From Candidatus Hodarchaeota archaeon (lineage in GTDB: Archaea; Asgardarchaeota; Heimdallarchaeia; Hodarchaeales; Hodarchaeaceae): a DNA stretch of 14,586 nt. Every line of letters starts with the position of its first letter. Within the stretch, counting starts at the first letter, position 1. The stretch is taken from the NCBI GenBank assembly GCA_016839665.1, contig JAEOTU010000166.1:1-14586 (forward strand). Reading direction: 5' to 3'. Below the pieces are notes generated by a model. That model saw nothing but the letters and a program-made list of their open reading frames with translations. It ran no database searches and was not told the DNA's origin. Positions 5,478-13,154 of this stretch are shown here, piece by piece. Position numbers and translations under genes: made by a program.

Positions 5478-6488
5478 ATGGAAGATGTAGGTATAATGAA
5501 AGCGATAATCTGCAAAAAATTCGGGCCTCCAGAAGTTCTTGAACTCAAAGAAGTAGACAAACCGACTCCCAAGGACAATGAAGTCTTAATTCGAAACTAT
5601 GGATCCTCGGTTAACACTGTAGATGTGCTACATCGTGGTGGAAAGGCTCCGAAAGTAACTTTCTGGGGTCTTAAGCGGTTAGTAGGATTTTTTCTCAGAC
5701 TATCATTTGGGGGACTAAGAAAGCCAAAACAGAAAACTCCTGGTGGTGGTTTTGTAGGTGAAATTGTATCTATAGGAAAAGAAGTTACAGATTGGAAAGT
5801 GGGAAATCATGTCTATGGATATTCCGAGAAAGGAGGAGCTTGTGCTGAATATATGACTGTTCCCGTATCTGTATTGGCCAGAAAACCTGCGAATCTCAGC
5901 TTTCAAGAAGCTGCTGCTGTCCCTGGGGGTGCTACACCTGCACTAGTGGCATTTAAGGATTTAGCACGACCTAAAAAAGGGGATAAAGTCCTCATCATTG
6001 GAGCTTCGGGAGGAATCGGGACATTTGCGTTACAAATGGCTAAGAATGTTTATGGTGCTGAAGTCACTGGGGTATGTGGCCCTACTAATGTTGATCTGGT
6101 AAAAGAGATTGGAGCAGACTTTGTAATAGATTACTCGAAGGAAGATTACACAAAGAACGACTCCAAGTACGATATAATCTTAGATGTAGTTGCAGCAAAA
6201 AATCTTTCAAAATGCAAGAGCATCTTAGCCTCCGAAGGAACCTATATATCAAATAATCCCATAAGTAGTCCAAAAAACCTTTTTCATATTATGACAAATA
6301 ATAAGAGGTTCAAAACTGGAACGGCAGATGAAAGTGCGACTGCTATGAATTTAATTCGTGAATGGATTGAAGAGGGAAAAATCAAACCAGTCATTGATAA
6401 AGTGTATCGCTTAAGCGAAACGGCCGAGGCTCATCGTCATTACGAAACAGGTCATGCCAAAGGTCGAGTGGTAATCAGTATCGAGTAA
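5478..6488 (+). CDS. NAD(P)-dependent MDR oxidoreductase (quinone oxidoreductase/alcohol dehydrogenase-like)
   Basis: This 336-residue protein has full length for the zinc-free medium-chain dehydrogenase/reductase family. The GroES-like N-terminal half runs from [10 protein letters not shown] (14-23) to GFVGEIVSIG (91-100); the Rossmann half has GASGGIG (175-181) and closes with the family's typical AEAHRHYETGHAKGRVVI. Zinc-ligand cysteines are absent. A hydrophobic, basic insert (about 59-85) occurs in many quinone-oxidoreductase-like MDRs. It should reduce a quinone, enal or similar carbonyl with NAD(P)H; substrate unknown. GGTGA (5468-5472) lies five bases before ATG 5478; ATG 5496 with AGGT ahead is an alternative. 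The gene at 6544 is a tandem paralog 55 bp downstream. Confidence 0.85.
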   Translation: MEDVGIMKAIICKKFGPPEVLELKEVDKPTPKDNEVLIRNYGSSVNTVDVLHRGGKAPKVTFWGLKRLVGFFLRLSFGGLRKPKQKTPGGGFVGEIVSIGKEVTDWKVGNHVYGYSEKGGACAEYMTVPVSVLARKPANLSFQEAAAVPGGATPALVAFKDLARPKKGDKVLIIGASGGIGTFALQMAKNVYGAEVTGVCGPTNVDLVKEIGADFVIDYSKEDYTKNDSKYDIILDVVAAKNLSKCKSILASEGTYISNNPISSPKNLFHIMTNNKRFKTGTADESATAMNLIREWIEEGKIKPVIDKVYRLSETAEAHRHYETGHAKGRVVISIE

Positions 6489-6543
6489 ATCTCTTTTCAT
6501 ATTTCATGAGTGAACTGGATTTTAAATTGAATTGGTGAAAAAA

Positions 6544-7494
6544 ATGCAAGATAGAAGTAATGAAAAAATGAAAATAGCATATTGTACAAAATATGGTCCC
6601 CCAGAGGTACTTGAACTAACAGAAATCGATAAACCTACTCCCAAAGAAAATGAAGTACTGATTAAAATTCACGCAACAACTGTTCACAGAGGAGATTCGA
6701 GAATGCGTGGTTTAGATATTCCAGGTCCTTTTTTTATGCCTTTCCTCGCTCGATTATTTTTAGGATTTAGAAGAGTTGGGAATGGAATCTTAGGAATGGA
6801 GCTAGCTGGAGAAATAGCGGAAGTAGGTAAAGATGTAACTAAATTCAAGAAAGGTGACGAAGTTTTCGCATCTACCGTGTGGTCTGGTTTCGGAGGATAT
6901 GCCGAGTACAAAACTATGAAAGAAGACGGGGTACTGACACTAAAACCTTCCAATATGATCTTTGAGGAAGCTGCAACTATACCTTCTGGAGGAATTACAA
7001 CATTAGGAATCATTAAAATGGCAAATATCCAGAGTGGACAAAAAATGCTTATCTATGGAGCTTCTGGAAGTGTAGGCACATTTGCAGTACAGCTTGCTAA
7101 GTCTTTAGGGGCGGAAGTGACTGGAGTATGTAGTACTTCGAATTTGGAGTTTGTAAAATCACTAGGAGCCGATAAAGTGATTGATTACAAAACAACCGAT
7201 TTCACCGAATTGGAAGAAACCTATGATATTATTTTTGATGCTGTAAATAAGTTTAAAGGTGATTATAAGAAATCTCTTAAAGAGACAGGAATATATCTTA
7301 ATGTTGATAAATCATCAGATAAAATAAAGAAAAAAGATGTACTCTTCCTGCTCAAAGAACTCAAAGAAATTTGTGAGGCGGGAAAACTAAAAGCAGTGAT
7401 CGATAGAACCTATTCATTAGATCAAATTGTCGAGGCTCACAGATATGTCGATACATGGAGAAAGAAAGGAAATGTAGTCATCAAATTAGTATAA
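6544..7494 (+). CDS. NAD(P)-dependent MDR oxidoreductase, tandem paralog
   Basis: This 316-residue protein is a second zinc-free MDR enzyme. [10 protein letters not shown] (17-26), [15 protein letters not shown] (85-99), GASGSVG (172-178) and AEVTGVC (190-196) mark the GroES-like and Rossmann halves; the C-terminal [18 protein letters not shown] is standard. The N-terminal 40 residues are very close to those of the gene before it, so the two arose by duplication and then diverged in the middle. The frame is open from TTG 6532, but GGTGA at 6534-6538 is five bases before ATG 6544, so I choose ATG 6544; ATG 6568 is also possible. Substrate unknown. It is the closest relative in the window of the gene remnant at 3053-3175. 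T8 follows 17 bp after the stop. Confidence 0.85.
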   Translation: MQDRSNEKMKIAYCTKYGPPEVLELTEIDKPTPKENEVLIKIHATTVHRGDSRMRGLDIPGPFFMPFLARLFLGFRRVGNGILGMELAGEIAEVGKDVTKFKKGDEVFASTVWSGFGGYAEYKTMKEDGVLTLKPSNMIFEEAATIPSGGITTLGIIKMANIQSGQKMLIYGASGSVGTFAVQLAKSLGAEVTGVCSTSNLEFVKSLGADKVIDYKTTDFTELEETYDIIFDAVNKFKGDYKKSLKETGIYLNVDKSSDKIKKKDVLFLLKELKEICEAGKLKAVIDRTYSLDQIVEAHRYVDTWRKKGNVVIKLV

Positions 7495-7511
7495 AACAAC
7501 AAGCTATTTCC

Positions 7512-7522
7512 TTTTTTTTATA
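7512..7522 (+). promoter_or_regulatory. T8 tract with TATA: terminator of the MDR genes or promoter of the rhodanese-TusA gene
   Basis: Eight T followed by ATA lie 18 bp after the MDR stop and about 31-41 bp before the ATG at 7553. The T-run suits an archaeal terminator; TTTTTTATA at this distance also suits a TATA box with a short leader. Both roles can coexist. Confidence 0.4.
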
Positions 7523-7552
7523 CCACTCGAATTTAGAATTGGTGAACTAGAA

Positions 7553-8293
7553 ATGGAGAGAAAATTTGGAAAAAATAGGTCCAAAATAGGTTATTATTTT
7601 AAAAATACGCTTAGATATTGGAGAAAGACCTTCAAAATGATGTTTTACTATGAAAAATTGGAATGGTCTGAAATTACTGTTGATGAATTACATGATCGCA
7701 TTAATTCCAATAAAACTCCGTTAATACTTGATATTCGCACAGTTAAGGAATATACCGATGGACACATTCCAACCGCAAGGCAAATTTACGTTACGGAAAT
7801 AAAATCGAATTTAGATGATCTACAGCACTTTAAAGAAAATGAAATAGTAACCATTTGTCCAGGAGGAGGGTTATCCCTGGTTGCTGTTGATATTCTGGTG
7901 GATGCAGGTTTTAAAGAGGTTAAGAGCCTTAAAGATGGCATGGATCTGTGGGTTGAGAAAGGATATCCTACTACTACAGCTGATGAGTTCTTTTACCCCT
8001 CTAAAAAGGATAGAGCGAAATTAACTGAAGAAGAACATTCTTTAGATGAAAAATATACAGGTAAAATTCACCATTCTCTGGACGCACGTGGTCTAAGCTG
8101 TCCGCACCCTATCATGAAATCTGTTAAATCTCTGAGGACATTAGATATTGGCCAAGTATTGGAAATTCTAACTACTGATCCAGGGAGTACACGGGATATT
8201 CCTGCCTGGACTCGTTCTACTGGTCAGGAACTATTAGTCTTTGAGGAACACGGTTCTAAAGAATTCCGTTTTCTTGTTAAGCGAATGAAATAA
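7553..8293 (+). CDS. Rhodanese-TusA fusion, sulfur-transfer protein
   Basis: This 246-residue protein fuses a single rhodanese domain (about 37-140; LILDIRTVKEYTDGHIPTAR is the CH2A/CH2-type start, active-site C102 in ICPGGGLS) to a TusA/SirA domain (about 170-246; DARGLSCPHPIMK with carrier C183, in the CPxP motif). The rhodanese would take sulfane sulfur on C102 and pass it to C183 for delivery to tRNA thiolation, cofactor or redox pathways. The catalytic loop lacks the Arg residues seen in thiosulfate-type rhodaneses. A basic, aromatic stretch (1-35) precedes the domains and could bind membrane or nucleic acid. GGTGA (7541-7545) is seven bases before the ATG. A paralog lies at 9617. T-rich sequence (8301-8321) follows the stop. 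Confidence 0.88.
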   Translation: MERKFGKNRSKIGYYFKNTLRYWRKTFKMMFYYEKLEWSEITVDELHDRINSNKTPLILDIRTVKEYTDGHIPTARQIYVTEIKSNLDDLQHFKENEIVTICPGGGLSLVAVDILVDAGFKEVKSLKDGMDLWVEKGYPTTTADEFFYPSKKDRAKLTEEEHSLDEKYTGKIHHSLDARGLSCPHPIMKSVKSLRTLDIGQVLEILTTDPGSTRDIPAWTRSTGQELLVFEEHGSKEFRFLVKRMK

Positions 8294-8391
8294 AGCTAAA
8301 GTTTTATCTATCTTTTCTACCCATGATGCAGCTTTTCCCCTAGGGATTCACACTTAACATTATTAATTGGAAAATTTTGTTTGGTACCGCA

Positions 8392-9528
8392 ATGAGAGTT
8401 ACAACATTTAAAGACAGGAAGGAACTTGTTCTTGTTGGAGCGGGACACACTAACTTCTACCTTGTGAAAAACGCTATGCTGTTACAAGATAACGGGTATA
8501 ATATGACGCTAATTTCTCCCACTGATTTATATTACAATGGGGTAGCTCCAGGAGTTTTAAGCAATCGATATCCGAAAGGATTTGGGAGAATTAATGCGAG
8601 ATGTCACTTAAATAAGGTTAAAGGGAAATTTTATCGAAAAATCGTAAAAGAGATAGATATCAAAAATAAGAAAGTACATTTCAACGAAGATGAATCAATC
8701 CGATTTGATTATCTAAGTATAAACATTGGGGGACGAGTTCCTACTAATAATATCCCAGGAAGTTCCACTTATTCTTTTGCAATCAGACCTATCGACCGCT
8801 TTTGGCAATTCACAGATGAGTTAGAACATTTAATGAATAAATTTCCAGATTCTATCACTATTGTCATCATTGGAGGGGGTGCTGCAGGAGTAGAAGTAGC
8901 TGGAAATGTCTATCAATTAATTAAATCACGAGGTATTACTCCTATTATTTCAATCATCACAAAAGGAGATACTCTCCTCTCTCAATTCCCTTCCCGAGCC
9001 TCTAATAAAGTATTAAAGTTATTTAGAAAACGAGGAATAAATATTTTATTAAAATCTAAAGTTATCGAAATTAAACGAAACAAAATTTTGCTAATGGACG
9101 ATAAAGAGTACCCATATGATTTGTGTGTTTTAGCCACTGGTGTTAGTCCAAATACAATTGATTCCCAAGGGTTACTTCACACAACAGAACGAGGAGAGCT
9201 TGTAGTAAATTCTTTTTTACAATGCAAAGACAGATTTCACATCTTTGCAACAGGAGATTGTAGTTTTTTTGAACCACAGCCGCTTTGGAAATCAGGCTAC
9301 CATGCTATAAATCAAGGGCCCGTTTTATTAAAAAATTTATTAGCAATATCAAAGGGGTCACGATTACGTGCGTATAAACCTTCAAAAAGGATTTTAACAG
9401 CATTAAATTTGGGAAACGGAACAGGTTTATTGATCCTTGGAAAATATTCTCACATGAGTAAGTTTAGTTTTGTAATAAAAGATGTCATTGAAAGGAGATA
9501 CATAAACTCTTATATTTGCCGTCCATAA
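8392..9528 (+). CDS. FAD/NAD(P)H-dependent oxidoreductase, NDH-2-like, resembling the SelD-associated family
   Basis: This 378-residue protein has an N-terminal FAD-binding Rossmann motif (LVLVGAGHTN, 12-21), an NAD(P)H-binding motif (IIGGGAAGVEVAG, 159-171), ATGVSPN (248-254) and the flavin-contact FATGDC (285-290). The GAGH start, the Y-N-G-VAPGVLSNRY segment (48-60) and the ending KDVIERRYI (363-371) resemble the pyridine-nucleotide-disulfide oxidoreductase family found fused to or near selenide water dikinase (SelD). No SelD domain is attached and none lies in the window. It is also distantly like NDH-2 and sulfide:quinone reductase, but a conserved SQR cysteine pair is not evident. No membrane segment is clear. 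TTG 8377 would extend it by five residues; ATG 8392, with TTGGT six bases ahead, is preferred. It sits between two sulfur-transfer fusions. Confidence 0.8.
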   Translation: MRVTTFKDRKELVLVGAGHTNFYLVKNAMLLQDNGYNMTLISPTDLYYNGVAPGVLSNRYPKGFGRINARCHLNKVKGKFYRKIVKEIDIKNKKVHFNEDESIRFDYLSINIGGRVPTNNIPGSSTYSFAIRPIDRFWQFTDELEHLMNKFPDSITIVIIGGGAAGVEVAGNVYQLIKSRGITPIISIITKGDTLLSQFPSRASNKVLKLFRKRGINILLKSKVIEIKRNKILLMDDKEYPYDLCVLATGVSPNTIDSQGLLHTTERGELVVNSFLQCKDRFHIFATGDCSFFEPQPLWKSGYHAINQGPVLLKNLLAISKGSRLRAYKPSKRILTALNLGNGTGLLILGKYSHMSKFSFVIKDVIERRYINSYICRP

Positions 9529-9552
9529 GACAATGTAAGAAGAAAAGAATGG

Positions 9553-9568
9553 ATCATCTTTAGATGAT
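9553..9568 (+). promoter_or_regulatory. 16-bp palindrome between the flavoprotein and the second rhodanese-TusA gene
   Basis: ATCATCT-TT-AGATGAT is a perfect inverted repeat with 7-bp arms, 25 bp after one stop and about 50 bp before the next ATG. It could fold as a tight RNA hairpin or bind a dimeric regulator. No T-run follows, so an intrinsic terminator is less likely. Confidence 0.3.
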
Positions 9569-9616
9569 TTAGATAGAACCAATCAATTCATAATTTGAAT
9601 CTATTGGTGCAAAAAC

Positions 9617-10408
9617 ATGGGAAATAACGATAAAATCACAGAAATGAAAACTAGCAAGAGCAAAATGGCTAGAAAATTGATTAGGCTATGGTTGTGGTCA
9701 ATCAGAAAAAGGAGATGGTACCTACCAAATTCAGAGGAAATTACTGTTGATGAGTTATTTGATCGCATGAATTCTAATTTGTCTCCGCCTTTTTTAATTG
9801 ATCTTCGTGACAAAAAGGAATTTTTTGGCACGGGCGAATATAAATATGAAAAATTTGGACATATTCCCAACTCACAGCTGATCCCTCTGTTTGAACTCCC
9901 ATCTCATATCAAGGATCTTCAACCATCTAAAGACCAGGAAATAGTCACTATTTGTCAGGGAGGTGGCGCCTCTTTGGTAGCTGTTGATGTTCTGGTCGAA
10001 GCAGGGTTTACTGATGTTAAAAGTTTAAAAGGCGGCATAAAAAAATGGCACAAAAAAGGACATCCCCTCATTCGTGGTACCACGGCTGAGGGCAGCATTT
10101 CTCCCCCTGAAGAGCTTAAACCTGAGTCTAAGACAATAATCGAAGGAAAACAACCGTTTGATGAAAAATATCTGGGTGAAGTCCACTATACCCTGGATGC
10201 ACGCAGCTTATATTGTCCTCAGCCCATTTTGAAATCCAAGAAAAAATTGGAGACATTAAAAATGGGTCAAGTATTAGAAATTCTAACCACTGATCCAGGG
10301 AGTACACGGGATATTCCAGCCTGGGCGCATGTCACGGGTCAAGAACTCTTAATCTCTGAGGAACTTGGGCCTAATGAGTTCCGTTTTCTTGTTAAACGCA
10401 TGAAATAA
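9617..10408 (+). CDS. Rhodanese-TusA fusion, second paralog
   Basis: This 263-residue protein has the same layout as the gene at 7553: a basic, Trp-rich leader (about 14-37), a rhodanese domain (about 40-150; FLIDLRDKKEFF, active-site C113 in ICQGGGAS), a charged linker (155-182) and a TusA domain (about 187-263; DARSLYCPQPILK, carrier C200). The linker and an insert after the first rhodanese strand (about 70-82) make it 17 residues longer. The TusA tails of the two proteins are almost identical, while the rhodanese halves have diverged. The arginine-free active-site loop is shared. GGTG (9606-9609) lies seven bases before the ATG. It is the last plus-strand gene of the cluster and faces a convergent gene 49 bp away. 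Confidence 0.88.
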   Translation: MGNNDKITEMKTSKSKMARKLIRLWLWSIRKRRWYLPNSEEITVDELFDRMNSNLSPPFLIDLRDKKEFFGTGEYKYEKFGHIPNSQLIPLFELPSHIKDLQPSKDQEIVTICQGGGASLVAVDVLVEAGFTDVKSLKGGIKKWHKKGHPLIRGTTAEGSISPPEELKPESKTIIEGKQPFDEKYLGEVHYTLDARSLYCPQPILKSKKKLETLKMGQVLEILTTDPGSTRDIPAWAHVTGQELLISEELGPNEFRFLVKRMK

Positions 10409-10449
10409 AGCGCCATCATAGTTGGAATTATAATGAGTCATATGATCTG

Positions 10450-10457
10450 AAAAAAAA
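10450..10457 (-). terminator. Poly-T terminator of the amidohydrolase gene
   Basis: Read on the minus strand, eight T follow the TAG stop (10458-10460) directly. A T-run right after the stop is the usual archaeal termination signal. TCATATGA (10438-10445) lies just beyond it. Confidence 0.55.
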
Positions 10458-11459
10458 CTAGGAATCCATCAATAAAGCTAATGCATTTTTGTGGTATATT
10501 TTTTCCAAAGTCGATTTAGATAAGTTTAATCCGTTTATGTTAGTCCATTCCACATTATCTTTGTCTTTAAACGGGAGTGGCGCTTGGTGAGATGTTTCCC
10601 AAAATAAACGCTGAGACCAATATCGGCTGCCCCAATAATATTCTCGACGGTGTTTTCTAAGAAAGAATTTTAGATTAAACTGGAAATTTCCGAGATCTGA
10701 GCCAAATAACACTCGATCTTGATATTTTTCAAACCACTCTTTGGATCTTGTAACATCTTTTCCAAGCTCGCGTATCATCCACCGAGTTGAGGCAGTATCT
10801 ACGACTAATTGAGGATGGTTATCCAATAACTCACCTAACCTAGTTAAATTTTCAGGCAAGCATCCTAAATGGGCAGAAATCATAGGAATCTTAGGAAAAT
10901 TTCCAAGGAGATTAGAAAAATCACTAACCCTATCTTCTTTCGACCCATATTTCTGTCTATTTTTATATTTCTTCATATACGAGATGTCTGGATCTGCTAC
11001 ATGCACTAAAACAGTCATATTATAATCTTCTATACGAGAATAAACAGACTCCAATCGTTGATCATTGATTCGAAATGGGGTTTTAATCCTCGTGAAAAAT
11101 TGAAACATTGGACCTACGAAAATCTTCAAAAAACGAAACTCATTTGTATGAGCCTTGTCAATCTGGTCTTGGAGTTTATGAACCTTAAATTTTAAAAAAT
11201 CATAGGAACTTAAATAATCACAAAAAACAATGTTATCTCCAATCCCTTTAGATTCTAATTTTCTTTTTAAGTCTCGATTTCCTATTCCTAATATTCTTTC
11301 AACCCCAAATCTTTTAATATATTCTAAATATTCTTTTAAATATCTATGACCCCAAATATGGACATGGAAATCAACAATTTTGTACTCATGGTTGCTTTCA
11401 AGATTGATCAAGGGATTTGAAACAGAGAATATCCTCTTTACCATCCTTTTTTCTCTCAT
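10458..11459 (-). CDS. Amidohydrolase-2 family metal-dependent hydrolase
   Basis: This 333-residue protein has the layout of the amidohydrolase-2 (ACMSD/OHCU-type) TIM barrel: VDFHVHIWG (29-37) with the H-x-H metal pair H32/H34, LVHVADPD (151-158) with H153, ISAHLGCLPENL (194-205) with H197, LFGSDLG (251-257) with the catalytic D255, and a terminal helix SKSTLEKIYHKNALALL. These residues point to a one- or two-metal hydrolase or decarboxylase; the substrate is unknown. Compared with the family, the stretch 258-310 is rich in Trp, Tyr, Arg and Lys and unusual. M1 has no Shine-Dalgarno. A TATA-like element 13-21 nt upstream suggests that the true start may be M6 (ATG at 11444), close to a leaderless transcript. 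It converges on the sulfur-transfer cluster and is divergent from the CbrC gene. Confidence 0.8.
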   Translation of the reverse strand: MREKRMVKRIFSVSNPLINLESNHEYKIVDFHVHIWGHRYLKEYLEYIKRFGVERILGIGNRDLKRKLESKGIGDNIVFCDYLSSYDFLKFKVHKLQDQIDKAHTNEFRFLKIFVGPMFQFFTRIKTPFRINDQRLESVYSRIEDYNMTVLVHVADPDISYMKKYKNRQKYGSKEDRVSDFSNLLGNFPKIPMISAHLGCLPENLTRLGELLDNHPQLVVDTASTRWMIRELGKDVTRSKEWFEKYQDRVLFGSDLGNFQFNLKFFLRKHRREYYWGSRYWSQRLFWETSHQAPLPFKDKDNVEWTNINGLNLSKSTLEKIYHKNALALLMDS

Positions 11460-11471
11460 TTAGATTATTGG

Positions 11472-11480
11472 TTTAAAAAA
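11472..11480 (-). promoter_or_regulatory. TATA-box-like element of the amidohydrolase gene
   Basis: On the minus strand the sequence reads TTTTTTAAA. Its centre is about 17 nt before the first ATG and about 32 nt before the second (11444). With normal TATA-to-start spacing of about 25 nt, transcription would begin between the two ATGs, favouring the second. Confidence 0.35.
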
Positions 11481-11604
11481 CATTCATATGTAAAGGAAAT
11501 TTGGATATACAATGGAATTTCTGAAAAAAAAGACCTAGTAAAAGCAAAAGTAATACATGAATCTTAAGATAAAAGACTATATTGAAAGACGCTTTGTAAG
11601 ACTT

Positions 11605-11636
11605 CATCAATGTTGATGCTGTGAAAAAATTTTTCA
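11605..11636 (+). promoter_or_regulatory. Two adjacent short palindromes before the CbrC gene
   Basis: CATCAA-TG-TTGATG (11605-11618) and TGAAAAA-A-TTTTTCA (11622-11636) sit side by side and end 25 bp before the ATG at 11662. They may be regulator-binding sites or part of the core promoter; nothing identifies the factor. AT-rich sequence makes the second one weak evidence. Confidence 0.3.
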
Positions 11637-11661
11637 TATTTTGAAAAGTAGGTAAAAGACA

Positions 11662-12201
11662 ATGGGAACGATTGAAAATCTACCTTATTTCAAGTACCAT
11701 CCTAAACCATTAAAAACAAGGATGTTTAAGGAGAAAAAAGCAAAATGTTCTATCTGTCAAAAACATCGAGAAATCATCTATGTAGAACCCTTTTATTCTG
11801 AAAAAGAGGTAAAAAACATCTGTCCATGGTGTATAAAAGATGGAAGTGCTGCTAAGAGGTATAATGGAGCATTTCATGACAGTCAGTCGGTTGATAAGGA
11901 TTTTGGAAACACTAAAAATCTTGATGAGCTGATCAATAGAACACCTGGTTACACGGGATGGCAGCAGGAATATTGGTTAAGCCATTGCGGGGATTTCTGC
12001 GCATTTCTAGGATGTGTGGGTTGGGAGGAGATTTCTGCGTTTAAAGACGAATTGAAAGATGATATTGAACAGCTGAGAGATAATATGGGTTTAACACTCG
12101 ATGAGTTTGAAAAGTCCCTGAATCAAGGAGGGTTATCTCAAGGATATTTATTCCAATGTATTAAGTGTGGGAAACATAGATTAACATGTGATACCTCGTA
12201 G
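11662..12201 (+). CDS. CbrC family protein (UPF0167)
   Basis: This 179-residue protein matches the whole CbrC/UPF0167 family pattern: LPYFKYHPKPL (7-17), a CxxC at C29/C32, YVEPFYSEKEV (40-50), ICPWCIKDGSAAKRYNG (53-69) with C54/C57, RTPGYTGWQQEYWLSHCGD (93-111), CAFLGCVGWEE (113-123), and a last CxxC at C166/C169. The paired cysteines probably bind zinc. In Escherichia coli the founding member was linked to colicin E2 tolerance under CreBC control; the molecular function is not known, so no role is claimed here. AGGT (11650-11653) is eight bases before the ATG. The gene stands alone between divergent and downstream units. Length is normal, with no sign of damage. Confidence 0.9.
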   Translation: MGTIENLPYFKYHPKPLKTRMFKEKKAKCSICQKHREIIYVEPFYSEKEVKNICPWCIKDGSAAKRYNGAFHDSQSVDKDFGNTKNLDELINRTPGYTGWQQEYWLSHCGDFCAFLGCVGWEEISAFKDELKDDIEQLRDNMGLTLDEFEKSLNQGGLSQGYLFQCIKCGKHRLTCDTS

Positions 12202-12278
12202 ACTACAATCTCTTCTTGGAGAAGCTATACTGATAAACAATAAACTTACAGTCCTTAAATTGTTACTTTAATTATATG

Positions 12279-12296
12279 ATCCAATTTAATTTGGAT
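12279..12296 (+). promoter_or_regulatory. Operator-like inverted repeat upstream of the ABC exporter
   Basis: ATCCAA (12279-12284) and TTGGAT (12291-12296) form 6-bp arms around TTTAAT. TTTAATTATATGA just before it (12268-12280) could be a TATA box, in which case the repeat would lie near the transcription start. Role inferred from position only. Confidence 0.3.
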
Positions 12297-12299
12297 TAA

Positions 12300-12320
12300 G
12301 TCTCTTATGAGACCTTTTTT
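12300..12320 (+). terminator. Hairpin followed by T6, terminator-like
   Basis: GTCTC (12300-12304), loop TTAT, GAGAC (12309-12313), then C and six T. It could end the CbrC transcript about 100 bp after its stop, or act in the leader of the ABC exporter 74 bp before its ATG. The stem is only five base pairs. Confidence 0.4.
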
Positions 12321-12393
12321 CTAAAGGTATACTATTGTTGTTTTCCTACAATTTATTAATATCCCAGTCTTGGAATGCTAACATGGTGTTAAT

Positions 12394-13134
12394 ATGTCAC
12401 TGAGAATCGAAGGTTTGACCAAAAATTATGAGATGGGAGAATTATCAGTTCCAGCCCTTCGGGGTATTACTAGTTCCTTCGAAAAAGGACAAATGATCGC
12501 GGTGTTAGGTCCAAGTGGATGCGGAAAAACAACACTCCTGAATCTCATTGGTGGGATTGACAGGCCTACTTCTGGGAAGATTTATTTCGAAGATTTGGAA
12601 TTGTCTTCCCTCTCTGAAAAAGATTTAACCCAGTATCGACGCAAGAACGTAGGATTTATTTTCCAGTTTTATAATCTCGTTGCATCGCTTACAGCATTTG
12701 AAAACGTGGAACTAGCATCAAAGCTCACAACCTCTTCAAATGAAGCTCGAAAGCTTACACATGATTTACTGATAGAAGTTGGTTTGGAAGATAAAATGGA
12801 TAAATTTCCAGCACAACTCAGTGGAGGCGAACAGCAACGAGTCGCAATTGCACGAGCATTGGCTAAAAGACCCAAGATTTTACTAGCAGATGAACCGACA
12901 GGTAACATAGATAGTGAAACAACTGGCACAATCTTGAAGCTGCTTAAACGTATCAATAAGAACCATGGTGTTACGATTTTACTAGTCACTCATAATGTTG
13001 GGATTTCTCATTTAGCAGATCAGGTCTTATATTTACGTGATGGGAAAGTATTCGGAACTTCGAAATACGATCCTGCGAAAGAAGAAGAATTCTGGGAGCA
13101 ACTTACGGTAGCTCCTGCTATTGATACAGTATAA
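12394..13134 (+). CDS. ABC transporter ATP-binding protein, LolD/MacB/FtsE type
   Basis: This 246-residue protein is a complete ABC ATPase: Walker [10 protein letters not shown] (39-47), Q-loop Q91 (FIFQFYN), signature [15 protein letters not shown] (142-156), Walker [13 protein letters not shown] (162-173) and H-loop H200 (LLVTHN). The TGNID extension after Walker B and the [18 protein letters not shown] segment are typical of the MacB/LolD subfamily, which drives FtsX-fold permeases that move lipids, lipoproteins or peptides, or transmit force across the membrane. The last 20 residues are an acidic extension. GGTG (12385-12388) lies five bases before the ATG. The permease follows 20 bp downstream, so the two form one operon. 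The substrate is not evident; all motifs are intact. Confidence 0.95.
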   Translation: MSLRIEGLTKNYEMGELSVPALRGITSSFEKGQMIAVLGPSGCGKTTLLNLIGGIDRPTSGKIYFEDLELSSLSEKDLTQYRRKNVGFIFQFYNLVASLTAFENVELASKLTTSSNEARKLTHDLLIEVGLEDKMDKFPAQLSGGEQQRVAIARALAKRPKILLADEPTGNIDSETTGTILKLLKRINKNHGVTILLVTHNVGISHLADQVLYLRDGKVFGTSKYDPAKEEEFWEQLTVAPAIDTV

Positions 13135-13154
13135 TATCTACCCTAGGTGATTGA

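Noticed and set aside
8392..9528. Sulfide:quinone oxidoreductase
   Set aside because: Tempting beside sulfur-transfer genes, but the cysteines (71, 245, 278, 290, 376) do not show the usual SQR arrangement, and the GAGH and VAPG features fit the SelD-associated family better.
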